In this document: positions 1 through 9,282 of the stretch, piece by piece
Numbering within the stretch: the stretch's first letter is position 1
How the letters are laid out: every line of letters begins with the position of its first letter
Origin: CALJFL01 sp039964455
GTDB lineage: Bacteria > Pseudomonadota > Gammaproteobacteria > Pseudomonadales > Halieaceae
Length of the DNA stretch: 64,000 nucleotides
Assembly: GCA_039964455.1 (NCBI GenBank)
Contig: JBDVXK010000010.1
Location: forward strand, 62,001 to 126,000
Reading direction: 5' to 3'
The notes under the pieces: model-generated
The model's input: only the letters and a program-made list of their open reading frames with translations
The model's database searches: none
Told to the model about the DNA's origin: nothing
Translations under genes and position numbers: made by a program

Positions 1-1101
1 GCGGCGGACCCTGCGGCGGCCTATCGCTTCACTGGCAAGGGCAACCTGGTTGCAGTGATCAGCAACGGTACGGCGGTGCTTGGGCTGGGTAATCTCGGGC
101 CTTTGGCCAGTAAGCCGGTGATGGAGGGCAAGGCGCTGTTGTTTAAGCGCTTCGCCGGTATCAATTCGATCGATATAGAAGTGGATACCGAGAATGCAGA
201 TGAATTTGTAGATACTGTTGCGCGCATCGCGGATACCTTTGGTGGCATTAACCTCGAAGATATCAAGGCGCCAGAGTGTTTTGAGATCGAAGCGGCCCTG
301 TCAGAGCGCTGCCAGATTCCGATTTTTCACGATGACCAACACGGCACAGCCATCGTCACGGCGGCGGGGATGCTCAGCGCGTTGGAGATTCAGGGCAAGC
401 GTATTGAAGATGCTGTAATCACCTGTCTTGGGGCAGGGGCTGCGGCGATCGCCTGCATGCGATTATTGGTTGAATTGGGTGCAAGGCGCGAAAATATTTT
501 TATGCTGGATCGCCGCGGTGTGATTTACGCCGGCCGCGAGGGCGTTAATGCCTACAAGGAAGAGTTCGCCAATCATACTGACAAACGCAGCCTTAGCGAT
601 GCGGTCAATGGCGCTGACGTTTTTGTAGGGCTATCGGGCGCCAACCTCCTCAGCGCCGAAATGCTGTTAACCATGGCTGATCGTCCTATCGTATTCGCCT
701 GCTCCAACCCTGACCCGGAGATCAGCCCCGAACTCGCCAAAGCGACGAGAGACGATGTCATAATCGCGACAGGCCGTTCTGATTACGCCAATCAGGTTAA
801 TAACGTATTGGGGTTTCCCTTCATCTTCCGCGGTGCCCTGGATGTGCGCGCGAGCACGATTAATGAGGCTATGAAGGTCGCTGCGGTGAAGGCGCTAAGC
901 GCGCTGGCCCGGGAGCCGGTGCCGAATGAAGTTCTGGTTGCCTGTGGTGTCGACTCGCTGACCTTCGGTTCGGAGTACATTATTCCAAAGCCTATGGATC
1001 CAAGATTGCTGACTCGCCTGGCGCCGGCAGTAGCGCAGGCGGCCATCGATAGCGGTGTTGCCCGCATAGACTTACCGAAAGACTATGCCCCGGCGGCCTG
1101 A
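1..1101 (+). CDS. NAD(P)-dependent malic enzyme, 5'-truncated by window edge
   Basis: Oxidative decarboxylation of malate to pyruvate, linking the TCA cycle to pyruvate and reducing power in the cytosol. The frame is open from base 1 with no start, so the N-terminus lies outside the window; a GTG at 55 is internal. About 366 residues are visible. The conserved SNGTAVLGLGNLGP segment near the beginning is the malic enzyme core, followed by a dinucleotide-binding CLGAGAAAIA motif and the family motif ACSNPDPE. The protein ends soon after the malic domain, so the phosphotransacetylase-like C-terminal domain of MaeB (about 750 residues) is absent and this is the short class (about 420 residues). 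Cofactor preference cannot be read from the sequence. It converges on the PBP1A gene 16 bases downstream. Confidence 0.9.
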   Translation, partial: AADPAAAYRFTGKGNLVAVISNGTAVLGLGNLGPLASKPVMEGKALLFKRFAGINSIDIEVDTENADEFVDTVARIADTFGGINLEDIKAPECFEIEAALSERCQIPIFHDDQHGTAIVTAAGMLSALEIQGKRIEDAVITCLGAGAAAIACMRLLVELGARRENIFMLDRRGVIYAGREGVNAYKEEFANHTDKRSLSDAVNGADVFVGLSGANLLSAEMLLTMADRPIVFACSNPDPEISPELAKATRDDVIIATGRSDYANQVNNVLGFPFIFRGALDVRASTINEAMKVAAVKALSALAREPVPNEVLVACGVDSLTFGSEYIIPKPMDPRLLTRLAPAVAQAAIDSGVARIDLPKDYAPAA

Positions 1102-1117
1102 CGCAACTGTTTAAGCG

Positions 1118-3556
1118 CTAGAAAATATCCCTGACCAGATCGTCCGTACCATTGGTAACGGTGCCTGATTGGGCATCATCGCCGCCCTGATCGGGCACGT
1201 GCTCTTCTCTGAAATACTCGAATATGGCATTGCGCTGCCCCGGTGCAGCCAGCAGGCCGGTGTCCGGGTCAATTTTCACATGTACGATACCTGGCGGCAG
1301 TTCAGGTTCCTGCTCTACGCTGTCCTGCAATGCGGCCCGCATGAATTCTATCCAGATCGGTAGAGCTGCTGTACCACCAAACTCCTTTTTGCCCAGCGGC
1401 GTGTAATTGTCGAAGCCCACCCAGGTGGTGGTGACCACGTCTCGGTTATACCCCGAGAACCAGGCATCCATTGGGCCATTGGTGGTACCGGTTTTTCCGG
1501 CCAGGTCGCCTCGTTCCAGCACCAGCGCCCGGCGCCCCGTACCGCGGGTAATAACGTCCCGCAGGATGCTGTCGATGATAAAGTTGACCCGCTCGTCCAT
1601 GATCCGTTGGGCCCTGGGGAGGTCGGAGGCGCTGGCCTCGGACTTCGCCAGGATCTCCTCCATGCTCATCTCGGTTTCGACCGCTGGTGCCAGCAGGTCG
1701 CAGTCGCGACAAACTGTATCTGGCCGGGCCTCAAAAACGGTGTCACCATCGATGTCATCGATACGTTTGATCAGATAGGGTTCAACCGCGTAACCGCCGT
1801 TGGCGAGCATGGCGTAGCCTGTGGCCAGCTCAAGCGGGCTCATGGCGTGGGTTCCCAGTGCCAGCGACAGGTCGGGTGCGAACTCTGCAGTATTGAAGCC
1901 AAAGCGGTCGGCGTAGCTGATCAGGTTGGGTATCCCCAATTGCTGCAGCAGGCGTATGGATACGAGGTTGCGTGACTTGGTCAGGGCCCAGCGCAGCCTG
2001 GTAGGTCCGTGGAATTTGCCGCCGTCGTTTTCCGGACGCCAGATGTCTTCCAGTGAGGTGTCTTCCATGACTACAGGTGCATCATTGATGAGGCTGGCGG
2101 CTGTGAAGCCGTGGTTCAGGGCCGCGCTGTAAACAAAGGGCTTAAAGTTAGAGCCCGGCTGCCGCTGGGCCTGGGTGGCACGATTGAATTTGCTCAATTC
2201 AAAGCCCATGCCGCCAACAATCGCGTTTATGGCGCCATCATCCGGGTTCAGTGAGACCAGTGCCGCCTGGGCCGCGGGTACCTGCGATAAGTGCCAGTCG
2301 CCATCATCTTCTACGATGACTCTGACCATATCGCCCACCGCGACCACATCGGCAGGGGCGCTGGGCCTGCGCCCACGTGAGTTTTCGGTGAGATAGCGGC
2401 TCGCCTGCTTGAGCCCGTTTTCCCACCACAGTTCATGGCTACTGCCGTCCAGCAGAATGAAGTCTACCTTGTCCTCGGCGACTGCCGTCACGATGGCAGG
2501 TGTCAATCCGGCGATAACCGGCATCTCGCCCAGCGCTTCGAGCCATAATTCAATCGGTAGTGATTCGCTATCTGGGTCTGCCGGGGGCAGCTGGCGCTCC
2601 GGACCGCGAAAGCCGTGGCGCTTATCGTAGGTGAGTAAGCCCTCGATCACAGCGCCCTGAGCCAGCTGCTGCAGACTGCTGCTGATGGTGGTGTATACAT
2701 GGAAGCCGTCGTTATAGGCGGCCATACCGTAGCGGTTTAGCATTTCCTGACGGGCCATTTCGGCGGCGTAGTGGGCGGCAAAGCTCAGTTGTGCCCCGTG
2801 ATGGCGAGCGGTGATCGGAGTCTCGCTGGCGCTGGCAAACTGCGCCTGATCGATATAGCCAAGGTTCAGCATTCGGCCAAGAATCCAATTTCGGCGCTGT
2901 TCACCGGCGCTGGGCCCGCTGATGGGGTTGTTACGTGAGGGCGCTTTCGGGATACCAGCCAACATGGCGTGCTGGGCGAGGCTCAGTTCCCCGATACCTT
3001 TGCCATAGTAGACACGGGCAGCGGCTTCAAAACCGTAGGCCCTATGCCCCAGAAACACCCGGTTGAAGTACAGTTCAAAAATTTCCTGCTTATCCAGAGC
3101 TCTCTCGATCTCAATGGCCAGCAGAATTTCGTTGAATTTACGCATGAAGGTCCGTTCCAGCGACAGGAAGTAGTTCCTGGCGACCTGCATGGTCAGCGTG
3201 CTGCCGCCGGAGCCTTTTTGCCCGGTCAGCACCAGTTCAGATACCGCTCTGGCAAGACCCATGACGTCTATGCCGTTGTGCTGGAAAAAACTGTCATCTT
3301 CCGCAGCCAACAGCGCATTGATGAATTGATCGGGTATTTCGTCGAAAGGCAGTGGGGTGCGCTTCTGCTCACCGAACTGGCCAATCAGGTCGCCTTCCCG
3401 CGTGTAGACACGCATAGGCGTCTGCAATCGAACGTCGCGCAGGGTCTCAACATCCGGCAGGCCTGGGCTGAGATAGAGGTAAACGCCTGCCAGCCCCCAC
3501 AGCCCACCGAAAAAACCGAGTAGCGTCAGGCGCAATAGAAATCTAAGGAGCTTCAT
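1118..3556 (-). CDS. mrcA: Penicillin-binding protein 1A, bifunctional peptidoglycan synthase
   Basis: Class A PBP that polymerises glycan strands and cross-links peptides at the outer face of the inner membrane. The 812 residues start with a membrane anchor (about residues 7-28). The GT51 glycosyltransferase domain follows, with the EDDSFF motif holding the catalytic Glu near 86 and the GGSTLTMQ motif at 117-124. An inserted OB-like region comes next. The transpeptidase domain shows SNFK (Ser469, Lys472), SRN at 528-530 and KTGT at 688-691, so both activities look intact. Length matches the family (800-850). ATG at 3556 directly precedes the membrane segment. It is divergent from pilM, the usual mrcA/pilMNOPQ arrangement of gammaproteobacteria. 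Confidence 0.96.
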   Translation of the reverse strand: MKLLRFLLRLTLLGFFGGLWGLAGVYLYLSPGLPDVETLRDVRLQTPMRVYTREGDLIGQFGEQKRTPLPFDEIPDQFINALLAAEDDSFFQHNGIDVMGLARAVSELVLTGQKGSGGSTLTMQVARNYFLSLERTFMRKFNEILLAIEIERALDKQEIFELYFNRVFLGHRAYGFEAAARVYYGKGIGELSLAQHAMLAGIPKAPSRNNPISGPSAGEQRRNWILGRMLNLGYIDQAQFASASETPITARHHGAQLSFAAHYAAEMARQEMLNRYGMAAYNDGFHVYTTISSSLQQLAQGAVIEGLLTYDKRHGFRGPERQLPPADPDSESLPIELWLEALGEMPVIAGLTPAIVTAVAEDKVDFILLDGSSHELWWENGLKQASRYLTENSRGRRPSAPADVVAVGDMVRVIVEDDGDWHLSQVPAAQAALVSLNPDDGAINAIVGGMGFELSKFNRATQAQRQPGSNFKPFVYSAALNHGFTAASLINDAPVVMEDTSLEDIWRPENDGGKFHGPTRLRWALTKSRNLVSIRLLQQLGIPNLISYADRFGFNTAEFAPDLSLALGTHAMSPLELATGYAMLANGGYAVEPYLIKRIDDIDGDTVFEARPDTVCRDCDLLAPAVETEMSMEEILAKSEASASDLPRAQRIMDERVNFIIDSILRDVITRGTGRRALVLERGDLAGKTGTTNGPMDAWFSGYNRDVVTTTWVGFDNYTPLGKKEFGGTAALPIWIEFMRAALQDSVEQEPELPPGIVHVKIDPDTGLLAAPGQRNAIFEYFREEHVPDQGGDDAQSGTVTNGTDDLVRDIF

Positions 3557-3641
3557 TTATACCTTTACAAAACAGTGGCTTGTATTACCTTTAATATGAG
3601 TAGGGCGCAGGCCTTTGGTAATTATAACTTTTTTTGGGTTT

Positions 3642-3669
3642 TTGATTGCAATGGAGCCTATGTTATATC
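3642..3669 (+). promoter_or_regulatory. Possible sigma70-type promoter of pilMNOPQ
   Basis: The 175-base divergent spacer between mrcA and pilM is AT-rich. TTGATT (3642-3647) and TATATC (3664-3669) lie 16 bases apart upstream of pilM. The match is only moderate and other AT-rich hexamers are present, so the exact site is uncertain. Confidence 0.3.
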
Positions 3670-3731
3670 TTAATATTAATGTATCGGTGTATAAAAAAAA
3701 GCTAAGTTAGTGATACATATAGGAAAATAAA

Positions 3732-4796
3732 TTGCTTGGTATATTAGGGAAGAGAAAAGCAATACCGGTTCTGGGGCTGGACATTAGCTCGACAACGGTC
3801 AAATTGTTGGAGTTGAGCTATTCAGGGGACCGGTATCGGGTGGAGAGCTACGCAGTTAGCTCACTGCCCCACGATGCCGTTATCGAGAAGAACGTCAACG
3901 ACGTTGATGGCGTGGCGAATGCCGTGCGCAGCGTGGTGGCGACTTCCCGAACCAAGGTGAAGAGCGTCGCTGCCGCCGTGGCCGGCTCTTCGGTGATCAC
4001 CAAGATTATCGATATGCCCGATGGCCTAGCCGATGATGACATGGAAACCCAGCTTACGCTGGAGGCCGACCAGTACATTCCCTATCCACTGGAAGAAGTG
4101 GCCATTGATTTCGAAGTGCAGGGCCCGTCTCCAGAGCGGGACAATCAGGTGGAAGTACTGCTGGCAGCCTGCCGGCGAGAGACCATCGATTCACGTGTAG
4201 ACGCCATTGAAGGGGCTGAGCTCACCGCCAAAATCATGGATGTGGAAGCCTACGCCATGGAGCGCGCTTATTCGCTGGTGAAGCATCAGCTGGACCTGGA
4301 TCAGGACAGCACAGTCGCCGTGGTAGACATTGGCGCCACCATGACCACACTGAGCGTGCTTAATAATGGCCAGACCATTTACACCCGCGAACAGTTATTT
4401 GGTGGCAAGCAGCTGACCGACGAGATTATGCGTCGCTATGGTTTGCCGCTGGAAGAAGCCGGGCTGGCGAAGAAGCAGGGCGGACTGCCCGATGATTACG
4501 AGCCGGAGGTGCTTGAACCTTTTAAGGATGCCGTTGTGCAGCAGGTGGCGCGATCACTGCAGTTCTTTTTCTCATCCAGTCAATATAACGACGTTGATTA
4601 CATCATTCTCGCCGGCGGTGTTTCCTCTATGGAAGGCTTGCCGGAATTGGTTCAGGAGAAGCTGGGTACGCCTGCCACAGTCGCTAACCCCTTCGCCGAG
4701 ATGACGATTTCCTCCAGGGTAAATGCCGTGGCGCTAAGCAGTGATGCACCGGCAATGATGATCGCCTGTGGGTTGGCCATGAGGAGCTTTGACTGA
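3732..4796 (+). CDS. pilM: Type IV pilus assembly ATPase-like protein PilM
   Basis: Actin/FtsA-like cytoplasmic protein that binds the N-terminus of PilN and forms the inner-membrane alignment complex of the type IV pilus with PilN, PilO and PilP. The 354 residues show the phosphate-1 motif VLGLDISSTTVKLLEL near the start and a second nucleotide motif VVDIGATMTTL near 200, and match the usual PilM length. The start is TTG at 3732, preceded by AGGA at 3721-3724; no ATG or GTG fits the conserved N-terminus. It is first gene of pilMNOPQ, and its TGA overlaps the pilN ATG (TGATG), indicating translational coupling. Confidence 0.95.
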   Translation: MLGILGKRKAIPVLGLDISSTTVKLLELSYSGDRYRVESYAVSSLPHDAVIEKNVNDVDGVANAVRSVVATSRTKVKSVAAAVAGSSVITKIIDMPDGLADDDMETQLTLEADQYIPYPLEEVAIDFEVQGPSPERDNQVEVLLAACRRETIDSRVDAIEGAELTAKIMDVEAYAMERAYSLVKHQLDLDQDSTVAVVDIGATMTTLSVLNNGQTIYTREQLFGGKQLTDEIMRRYGLPLEEAGLAKKQGGLPDDYEPEVLEPFKDAVVQQVARSLQFFFSSSQYNDVDYIILAGGVSSMEGLPELVQEKLGTPATVANPFAEMTISSRVNAVALSSDAPAMMIACGLAMRSFD

Positions 4797-5359
4797 TGGC
4801 ACAGATTAACCTACTACCGTGGCGTGATGAGCGCAGGCAGGAGCAGCGCAAAGAGTTTCTGACGGTATTGGCATTGGTATTGGCGCTAGGCGTTGGACTG
4901 GTATTGCTTGCCGACCGCGTGGTCAATGGACAGATTGATTACCAGAAGTCGCGCAACAATTACCTGACCGAGAATATCAAGGAACTGGATAAGATGGTTG
5001 ACGAGATCAAGGATTTGCAGCGCAAGCGCAACCAGTTGATCGATCGTATGCGGGTTATTCAGGAATTGCAGGGCAACCGGCCGATTATTGTGCGGGTGCT
5101 TGATCAGATTGTCAGGACGGTGCCGGATGGGGTCTTCTATACCAACCTTGGCGCCAAGGGGAATAAAATTACTATTTCCGGTATCGCCGAATCCAATAAC
5201 AGGGTGTCTAGCCTGATGCGTCGACTGGATGCGTCTGACTGGCTGGAAAACCCCAACCTGACGGGTGTTACCGCCGCAACCCAATACGGTGATCAGGCCA
5301 ATAAGTTCAACCTGACAGTGAACGTGCAACTGCCCAAGAAAGAAGAGGGGGCTCGCTGA
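4796..5359 (+). CDS. pilN: Type IV pilus inner-membrane protein PilN
   Basis: Bitopic inner-membrane component of the PilMNOP alignment subcomplex. The 187 residues start with the conserved cytoplasmic INLLPWR motif (residues 4-10) that docks into PilM. A single transmembrane helix follows (about 20-43), then a periplasmic coiled coil (about 50-95) and a C-terminal ferredoxin-like domain. Length is typical. The gene overlaps pilM by one base and is separated from pilO by one base, so it is cotranscribed and probably coupled. Confidence 0.95.
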   Translation: MAQINLLPWRDERRQEQRKEFLTVLALVLALGVGLVLLADRVVNGQIDYQKSRNNYLTENIKELDKMVDEIKDLQRKRNQLIDRMRVIQELQGNRPIIVRVLDQIVRTVPDGVFYTNLGAKGNKITISGIAESNNRVSSLMRRLDASDWLENPNLTGVTAATQYGDQANKFNLTVNVQLPKKEEGAR

Positions 5360-5360
5360 T

Positions 5361-5972
5361 ATGGCTATGGAAGATACCCTACGCTCCCTGCGTGAGTTTG
5401 ATATCAATGATCTGGACTTCGATAACATCGGCAATTGGCCGGGTCCGGTCAAACTGATTCTCTGTTTATTGATCCTGATCGGTGTAACGGTTGGCGGTTA
5501 TTACTATCATGTCGAAGAGCTGCAACTACAGCTGGCAAAGGTAGAGGCGCAGGAAGTCGAGCTGAAAAAAGATTTTGAGAAGAAGGCTTTTCAGGCTGCC
5601 AATCTTGAGGCCTACAGGCTGCAGATGGTTGAGATGGAGGAATCCTTCGGAGCGTTGGTTAGCCAGTTGCCCAGTGACACCGAGGTGCCAGGGCTGTTGG
5701 AGGACATCACCAACAAGGGGTTGTTGAATGGACTTGAAATTAACAGCATCAAGCTCAACAAAGAGCAGGCCAGGGAATTCTATGTAGAGCTGCCTATTGC
5801 GATTCGCGCGGTGGGCTCCTACCACGATCTCGGGGCATTTATCAGCGGCATGGCGGGCTTGCCGCGTATCGTAACCCTGCATGATTTCGGAATATCGGTG
5901 AAGGGTGGTGATACCAACAAGCTGAATATGTCGATTACCGCCAAGACGTATCGCTACAAGGATGGGGCCTGA
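5361..5972 (+). CDS. pilO: Type IV pilus inner-membrane protein PilO
   Basis: Partner of PilN; the two heterodimerise through periplasmic coiled coils and ferredoxin-like domains to align the pilus machine. The 203 residues show a short cytoplasmic N-terminus, one transmembrane helix (about 28-48), a coiled coil rich in Glu, Gln and Lys (about 50-95), and a globular C-terminal domain. Size and operon position match PilO. Confidence 0.94.
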   Translation: MAMEDTLRSLREFDINDLDFDNIGNWPGPVKLILCLLILIGVTVGGYYYHVEELQLQLAKVEAQEVELKKDFEKKAFQAANLEAYRLQMVEMEESFGALVSQLPSDTEVPGLLEDITNKGLLNGLEINSIKLNKEQAREFYVELPIAIRAVGSYHDLGAFISGMAGLPRIVTLHDFGISVKGGDTNKLNMSITAKTYRYKDGA

Positions 5973-5975
5973 TAG

Positions 5976-6509
5976 ATGACCAGGAAATTTCGCCTGACGC
6001 TATTGATAGCAGCCATTGCTTCTGTAACTGCGGGCTGTGGCGGCCGCGATTTTGCGGACCTTGATGCATTCATGGCAGAGAAGCGGGCACGTCCCGGCGG
6101 CATCATTGCGCCCATACCAACGTTCAAGGCTTATGAAGCCTTTGCCTACAGTGCGACTACGCTGCGTAGCCCCTTTGACCGTCCCATCGAGGTGCGGGAG
6201 ATAACACAGTTACAGGCGATCAGCACGATCAAGCCGGATAATGATCGCGCCAAGGAATTCCTGGAACAGTTTACCTTTGATTCCCTGAGTATGGTGGGGT
6301 CATTGGAGCGCGGGGGTGATGAGTGGACCCTGGTTCGCGATCCCGAGGGCGGGGTGCACCGTGTCTCAGTGGGCAATTTCCTGGGGCGCAATCACGGTAA
6401 GGTTGTGGAGATGACAGACAGTTACATCGCAGTGGTGGAAATTGTCAGTGACGGCACCGAAGAAGGCTGGGTCGAGCGGCCACGAACAATAGAATTAAGC
6501 GGCATTTAA
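5976..6509 (+). CDS. pilP: Type IV pilus lipoprotein PilP
   Basis: Inner-membrane lipoprotein that connects PilN/PilO to the secretin PilQ. The 177 residues begin with a lipoprotein signal peptide with the lipobox VTAGC (Cys21). A flexible segment leads to a C-terminal beta-rich homology-region domain (about 80-170). It follows pilO by 3 bases and precedes pilQ by 10 bases in the conserved order. The start ATG at 5976 gives a standard signal peptide. Confidence 0.94.
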   Translation: MTRKFRLTLLIAAIASVTAGCGGRDFADLDAFMAEKRARPGGIIAPIPTFKAYEAFAYSATTLRSPFDRPIEVREITQLQAISTIKPDNDRAKEFLEQFTFDSLSMVGSLERGGDEWTLVRDPEGGVHRVSVGNFLGRNHGKVVEMTDSYIAVVEIVSDGTEEGWVERPRTIELSGI

Positions 6510-6519
6510 GCCGTAGAGA

Positions 6520-8694
6520 ATGGTGATAGCCATGTCGAAAATAAAGTTGAATCTGGGGGCCAAGGGCGTGAGTAAGGGAATGCGTAGATCGATGCGAGAG
6601 CCGATACAGTGGATGTTGGGTGGCCTGATTTTGCTGTTGGGGACAGCAGTACAGGCTGCACCGGCGGTAACCGATATTGAGTTCAGCTCTCGCCCGGGCA
6701 GCAAGTTTGAGATTCGCCTCGACTTTAATGAGGCACCGCCTGCCGACCTGAAGTCTTACACTATCGAGAAGCCTGCCAGAATTGCTATCGATTTCCCTGA
6801 TACAACCAGCCAGCTTGAGCAAAAGCGATACTCATTACCGTACGGCAACGCGTCAGGCGTCGTTGTACTGCAGTCCGGCGACCGAACCCGGCTTGTCGTT
6901 AATCTGGTCAAGCTGGTGCCCTATCAAACCCGTGTCGATGGCAATAGTCTGTACCTGGTAGTGGGTCAAGATGGAGGTAATGAATACGTTAAGCAGACCG
7001 CAGATCCTAACCGGCTGGCGACAAAGGTTGAGGAAGTCGTAGACGCGCGCTCTGAAATAACCGACCTGCAATTCCAGCGTCAGGGCGGTGGAGAAGGTCG
7101 CCTGACACTGCAACTCACCGACCCGTCTGTCGATGTCAACGTCTTCAGTGAGCGCGGCAATGTCACTGTTGAGTTCCTTGATACCTCTGTGCCAGAACGG
7201 CTGATGCGACGTTATGACGTAACAGACTTTGCGACCCCCGTAGATTCTGTTGATGTGAATACGACTGAGCGTGGTAGCACCTTGACGCTTAAGACGACAG
7301 GGGAATTCGATTACCTCGCTTATCAAACTGACACAGAGTACGTATTGAGCGTTAAGCCGCTGAGCAAGAAGGAAGCGGCGGCACGCCTGGATGAGTTCTC
7401 CTACGTTGGCGAACGTATTTCGCTGAATTTTCAGGACATCGAAGTTCGAGCAGTGCTGCAGTTGATCGCAGATTTTACCGAGATGAACCTGGTGGCCAGT
7501 GACACGGTATCCGGTCGTATCACCTTGCGCTTGCAGAATGTGCCCTGGGATCAGGCATTGGAGCTGGTACTCAAGACCAAAGGTCTGGACAAGCGCCAGG
7601 TGGGTAACGTGTTGATGGTAGCGCCTGCCGCCGAGATCGCTGAACGTGAGCGGCAGGAAATTGAAGCAAACAAACAAATCGCCGAGTTGGCACCGCTGCA
7701 GTCTGAGTTTATTCGCATTCGCTACGCCACTGCCTCAGAGGTCGTTGCTTTGTTCCAAGCCGGTTCGGAAGAGGGCGGCAGCCTGATTTCGTCACGAGGC
7801 GCCGTGGTCGTGGATCCCCGAACGAACTCTATCATCGTCACGGACACAGCTGTGAAGCTGGCGGAGATTCGAGACTTGATTGATCTGGTCGATATCCCGA
7901 TTCGACAGGTAATGATTGAGGCGAGAATCGTGATCGCCCAGTCGGACCTTGAAAAAGAGTTGGGCATCCAGTGGGGTGGCGGTTATATCAACAACGACCT
8001 GAACAGTAATGTACTGTCGGCCTCGGGTGACACTGCCAACGTTGTTGGCCTGAATGAATCGGTCATCAATGGAACAACGCCAAGCCTGTCCTACCCTGGC
8101 GCTTTGCTGGTCGATCTGGGCGTAAGTGGTGCAGCCGGTGGCTTCGCTCTTGGCTTCACTTCAGAAGACCTTTTCCTTACAGCTGAACTTTCCGCGCTCG
8201 AAGCGGCAGGCGATGGTGAGGTTGTCTCTCAGCCTAAAGTAATTACTGGTGACAAACAGCAGGCAACTATCAAGTCAGGTACGGAAGTACCCTACCAGGA
8301 GGGTTCGCTAAGCGGCCAGAACACCACATCGTTCAAAGAGGCGGTGTTGGAGCTGGACGTTACGCCGAATATCACTCCGGATGATCGTATCATCCTTGAC
8401 CTGACGGTTACCCAGGACTCGGTAGGCGATCTGGTGCCCAGTGGTCAGGGTGGCTTTATTCCATCAATCGATACCACAGAGTTAACCACTCAGGTGCTCG
8501 TGGGTAACGGTGAGACAGTAGTTTTGGGCGGAGTATTCCGGACTGAAGACATCAGCTCGGTAACCAAGGTACCGTTCTTTGGCGATATCCCCTATGTGGG
8601 GGCGCTGTTCAAGAACAACTCTACGTCGAAAACCAAGACCGAAACTCTCATCTTCATCACGCCGCGGATCCTTGCTGATACGCTGCTCGACTAG
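6520..8694 (+). CDS. pilQ: Type IV pilus outer-membrane secretin PilQ
   Basis: Forms the outer-membrane channel through which the pilus fibre leaves the cell. The 724 residues begin with an extended N-region and a signal sequence ending near residue 47. AMIN-type peptidoglycan-binding domains follow (about 50-145 and 175-275), then an STN/N0 domain (about 300-370), an N1 domain, and the C-terminal secretin domain with the late signature VPFFGDIPYVGALF. ATG codons at 6520, 6532 and 6580 could all start the protein; 6520 is taken because it is the first after pilP, and the signal sequence is kept by all three. It is the last pil gene, 17 bases before aroK. Confidence 0.95.
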   Translation: MVIAMSKIKLNLGAKGVSKGMRRSMREPIQWMLGGLILLLGTAVQAAPAVTDIEFSSRPGSKFEIRLDFNEAPPADLKSYTIEKPARIAIDFPDTTSQLEQKRYSLPYGNASGVVVLQSGDRTRLVVNLVKLVPYQTRVDGNSLYLVVGQDGGNEYVKQTADPNRLATKVEEVVDARSEITDLQFQRQGGGEGRLTLQLTDPSVDVNVFSERGNVTVEFLDTSVPERLMRRYDVTDFATPVDSVDVNTTERGSTLTLKTTGEFDYLAYQTDTEYVLSVKPLSKKEAAARLDEFSYVGERISLNFQDIEVRAVLQLIADFTEMNLVASDTVSGRITLRLQNVPWDQALELVLKTKGLDKRQVGNVLMVAPAAEIAERERQEIEANKQIAELAPLQSEFIRIRYATASEVVALFQAGSEEGGSLISSRGAVVVDPRTNSIIVTDTAVKLAEIRDLIDLVDIPIRQVMIEARIVIAQSDLEKELGIQWGGGYINNDLNSNVLSASGDTANVVGLNESVINGTTPSLSYPGALLVDLGVSGAAGGFALGFTSEDLFLTAELSALEAAGDGEVVSQPKVITGDKQQATIKSGTEVPYQEGSLSGQNTTSFKEAVLELDVTPNITPDDRIILDLTVTQDSVGDLVPSGQGGFIPSIDTTELTTQVLVGNGETVVLGGVFRTEDISSVTKVPFFGDIPYVGALFKNNSTSKTKTETLIFITPRILADTLLD

Positions 8695-8711
8695 GGTTTT
8701 ACCGCGCTGTA

Positions 8712-9224
8712 ATGCCCGCACTGCATAGAGTCTTTCTTGTTGGCCCCATGGGGGCCGGCAAGACCACCATTGGCAAATACCTGGCTCAGCAACTGAAGCT
8801 TGAGTTTGCCGACACCGACACCGAAATCGAAAAACGCACTGGCGCCGATATTCCGTGGATCTTCGACATGGAGGGGGAGCAAGGCTTTCGCGATCGAGAG
8901 CAGCAAGTGGTGGCGGAGTTAACGGAATGGGACAACGTGGTGCTGGCCACCGGTGGTGGCGTGGTGATACGCCCTGAAAATCGCACGGCGTTGGCCGGGC
9001 GGGGTTTTGTGATTTACCTGCACGCCACGGTCGATGAACAGGCTAAGCGAACACGGCGCGATCGCAGGCGGCCATTGCTGCAAACAGAAGATCCCGAAGA
9101 AACCCTGAGACAGCTGATGGCAGAACGGGATCCGCTGTACCGGGAAATTGCCGATCACGTGATCAATACCGACGGTTGCAGTCCACGCACTGTAGCGCAG
9201 CGGCTGGTAAAAGAGCTGCAATAG
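8712..9224 (+). CDS. aroK: Shikimate kinase AroK
   Basis: Phosphorylates shikimate with ATP in the chorismate pathway. The 170 residues contain the Walker A GPMGAGKTT (11-19), substrate-binding DTD (34-36), Arg60 in the GFR segment, the GGG motif (81-83), the lid segment RRRPLL and Arg139 in ERDPLY. All shikimate-binding residues of the family are therefore present, unlike the paralogue near 40.6 kb. It lies between pilQ and aroB in the conserved pilQ-aroK-aroB order. Confidence 0.96.
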   Translation: MPALHRVFLVGPMGAGKTTIGKYLAQQLKLEFADTDTEIEKRTGADIPWIFDMEGEQGFRDREQQVVAELTEWDNVVLATGGGVVIRPENRTALAGRGFVIYLHATVDEQAKRTRRDRRRPLLQTEDPEETLRQLMAERDPLYREIADHVINTDGCSPRTVAQRLVKELQ

Positions 9225-9282
9225 CGACAGCGGCTGGCTCGGCCGGTATCATATCCAGTCCATCCGTAATCGAGGACTGACC

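Noticed and set aside
6853..7677. 274-codon open frame opposite pilQ
   Set aside because: Antisense shadow of the pilQ coding frame; no ribosome site and no domain.
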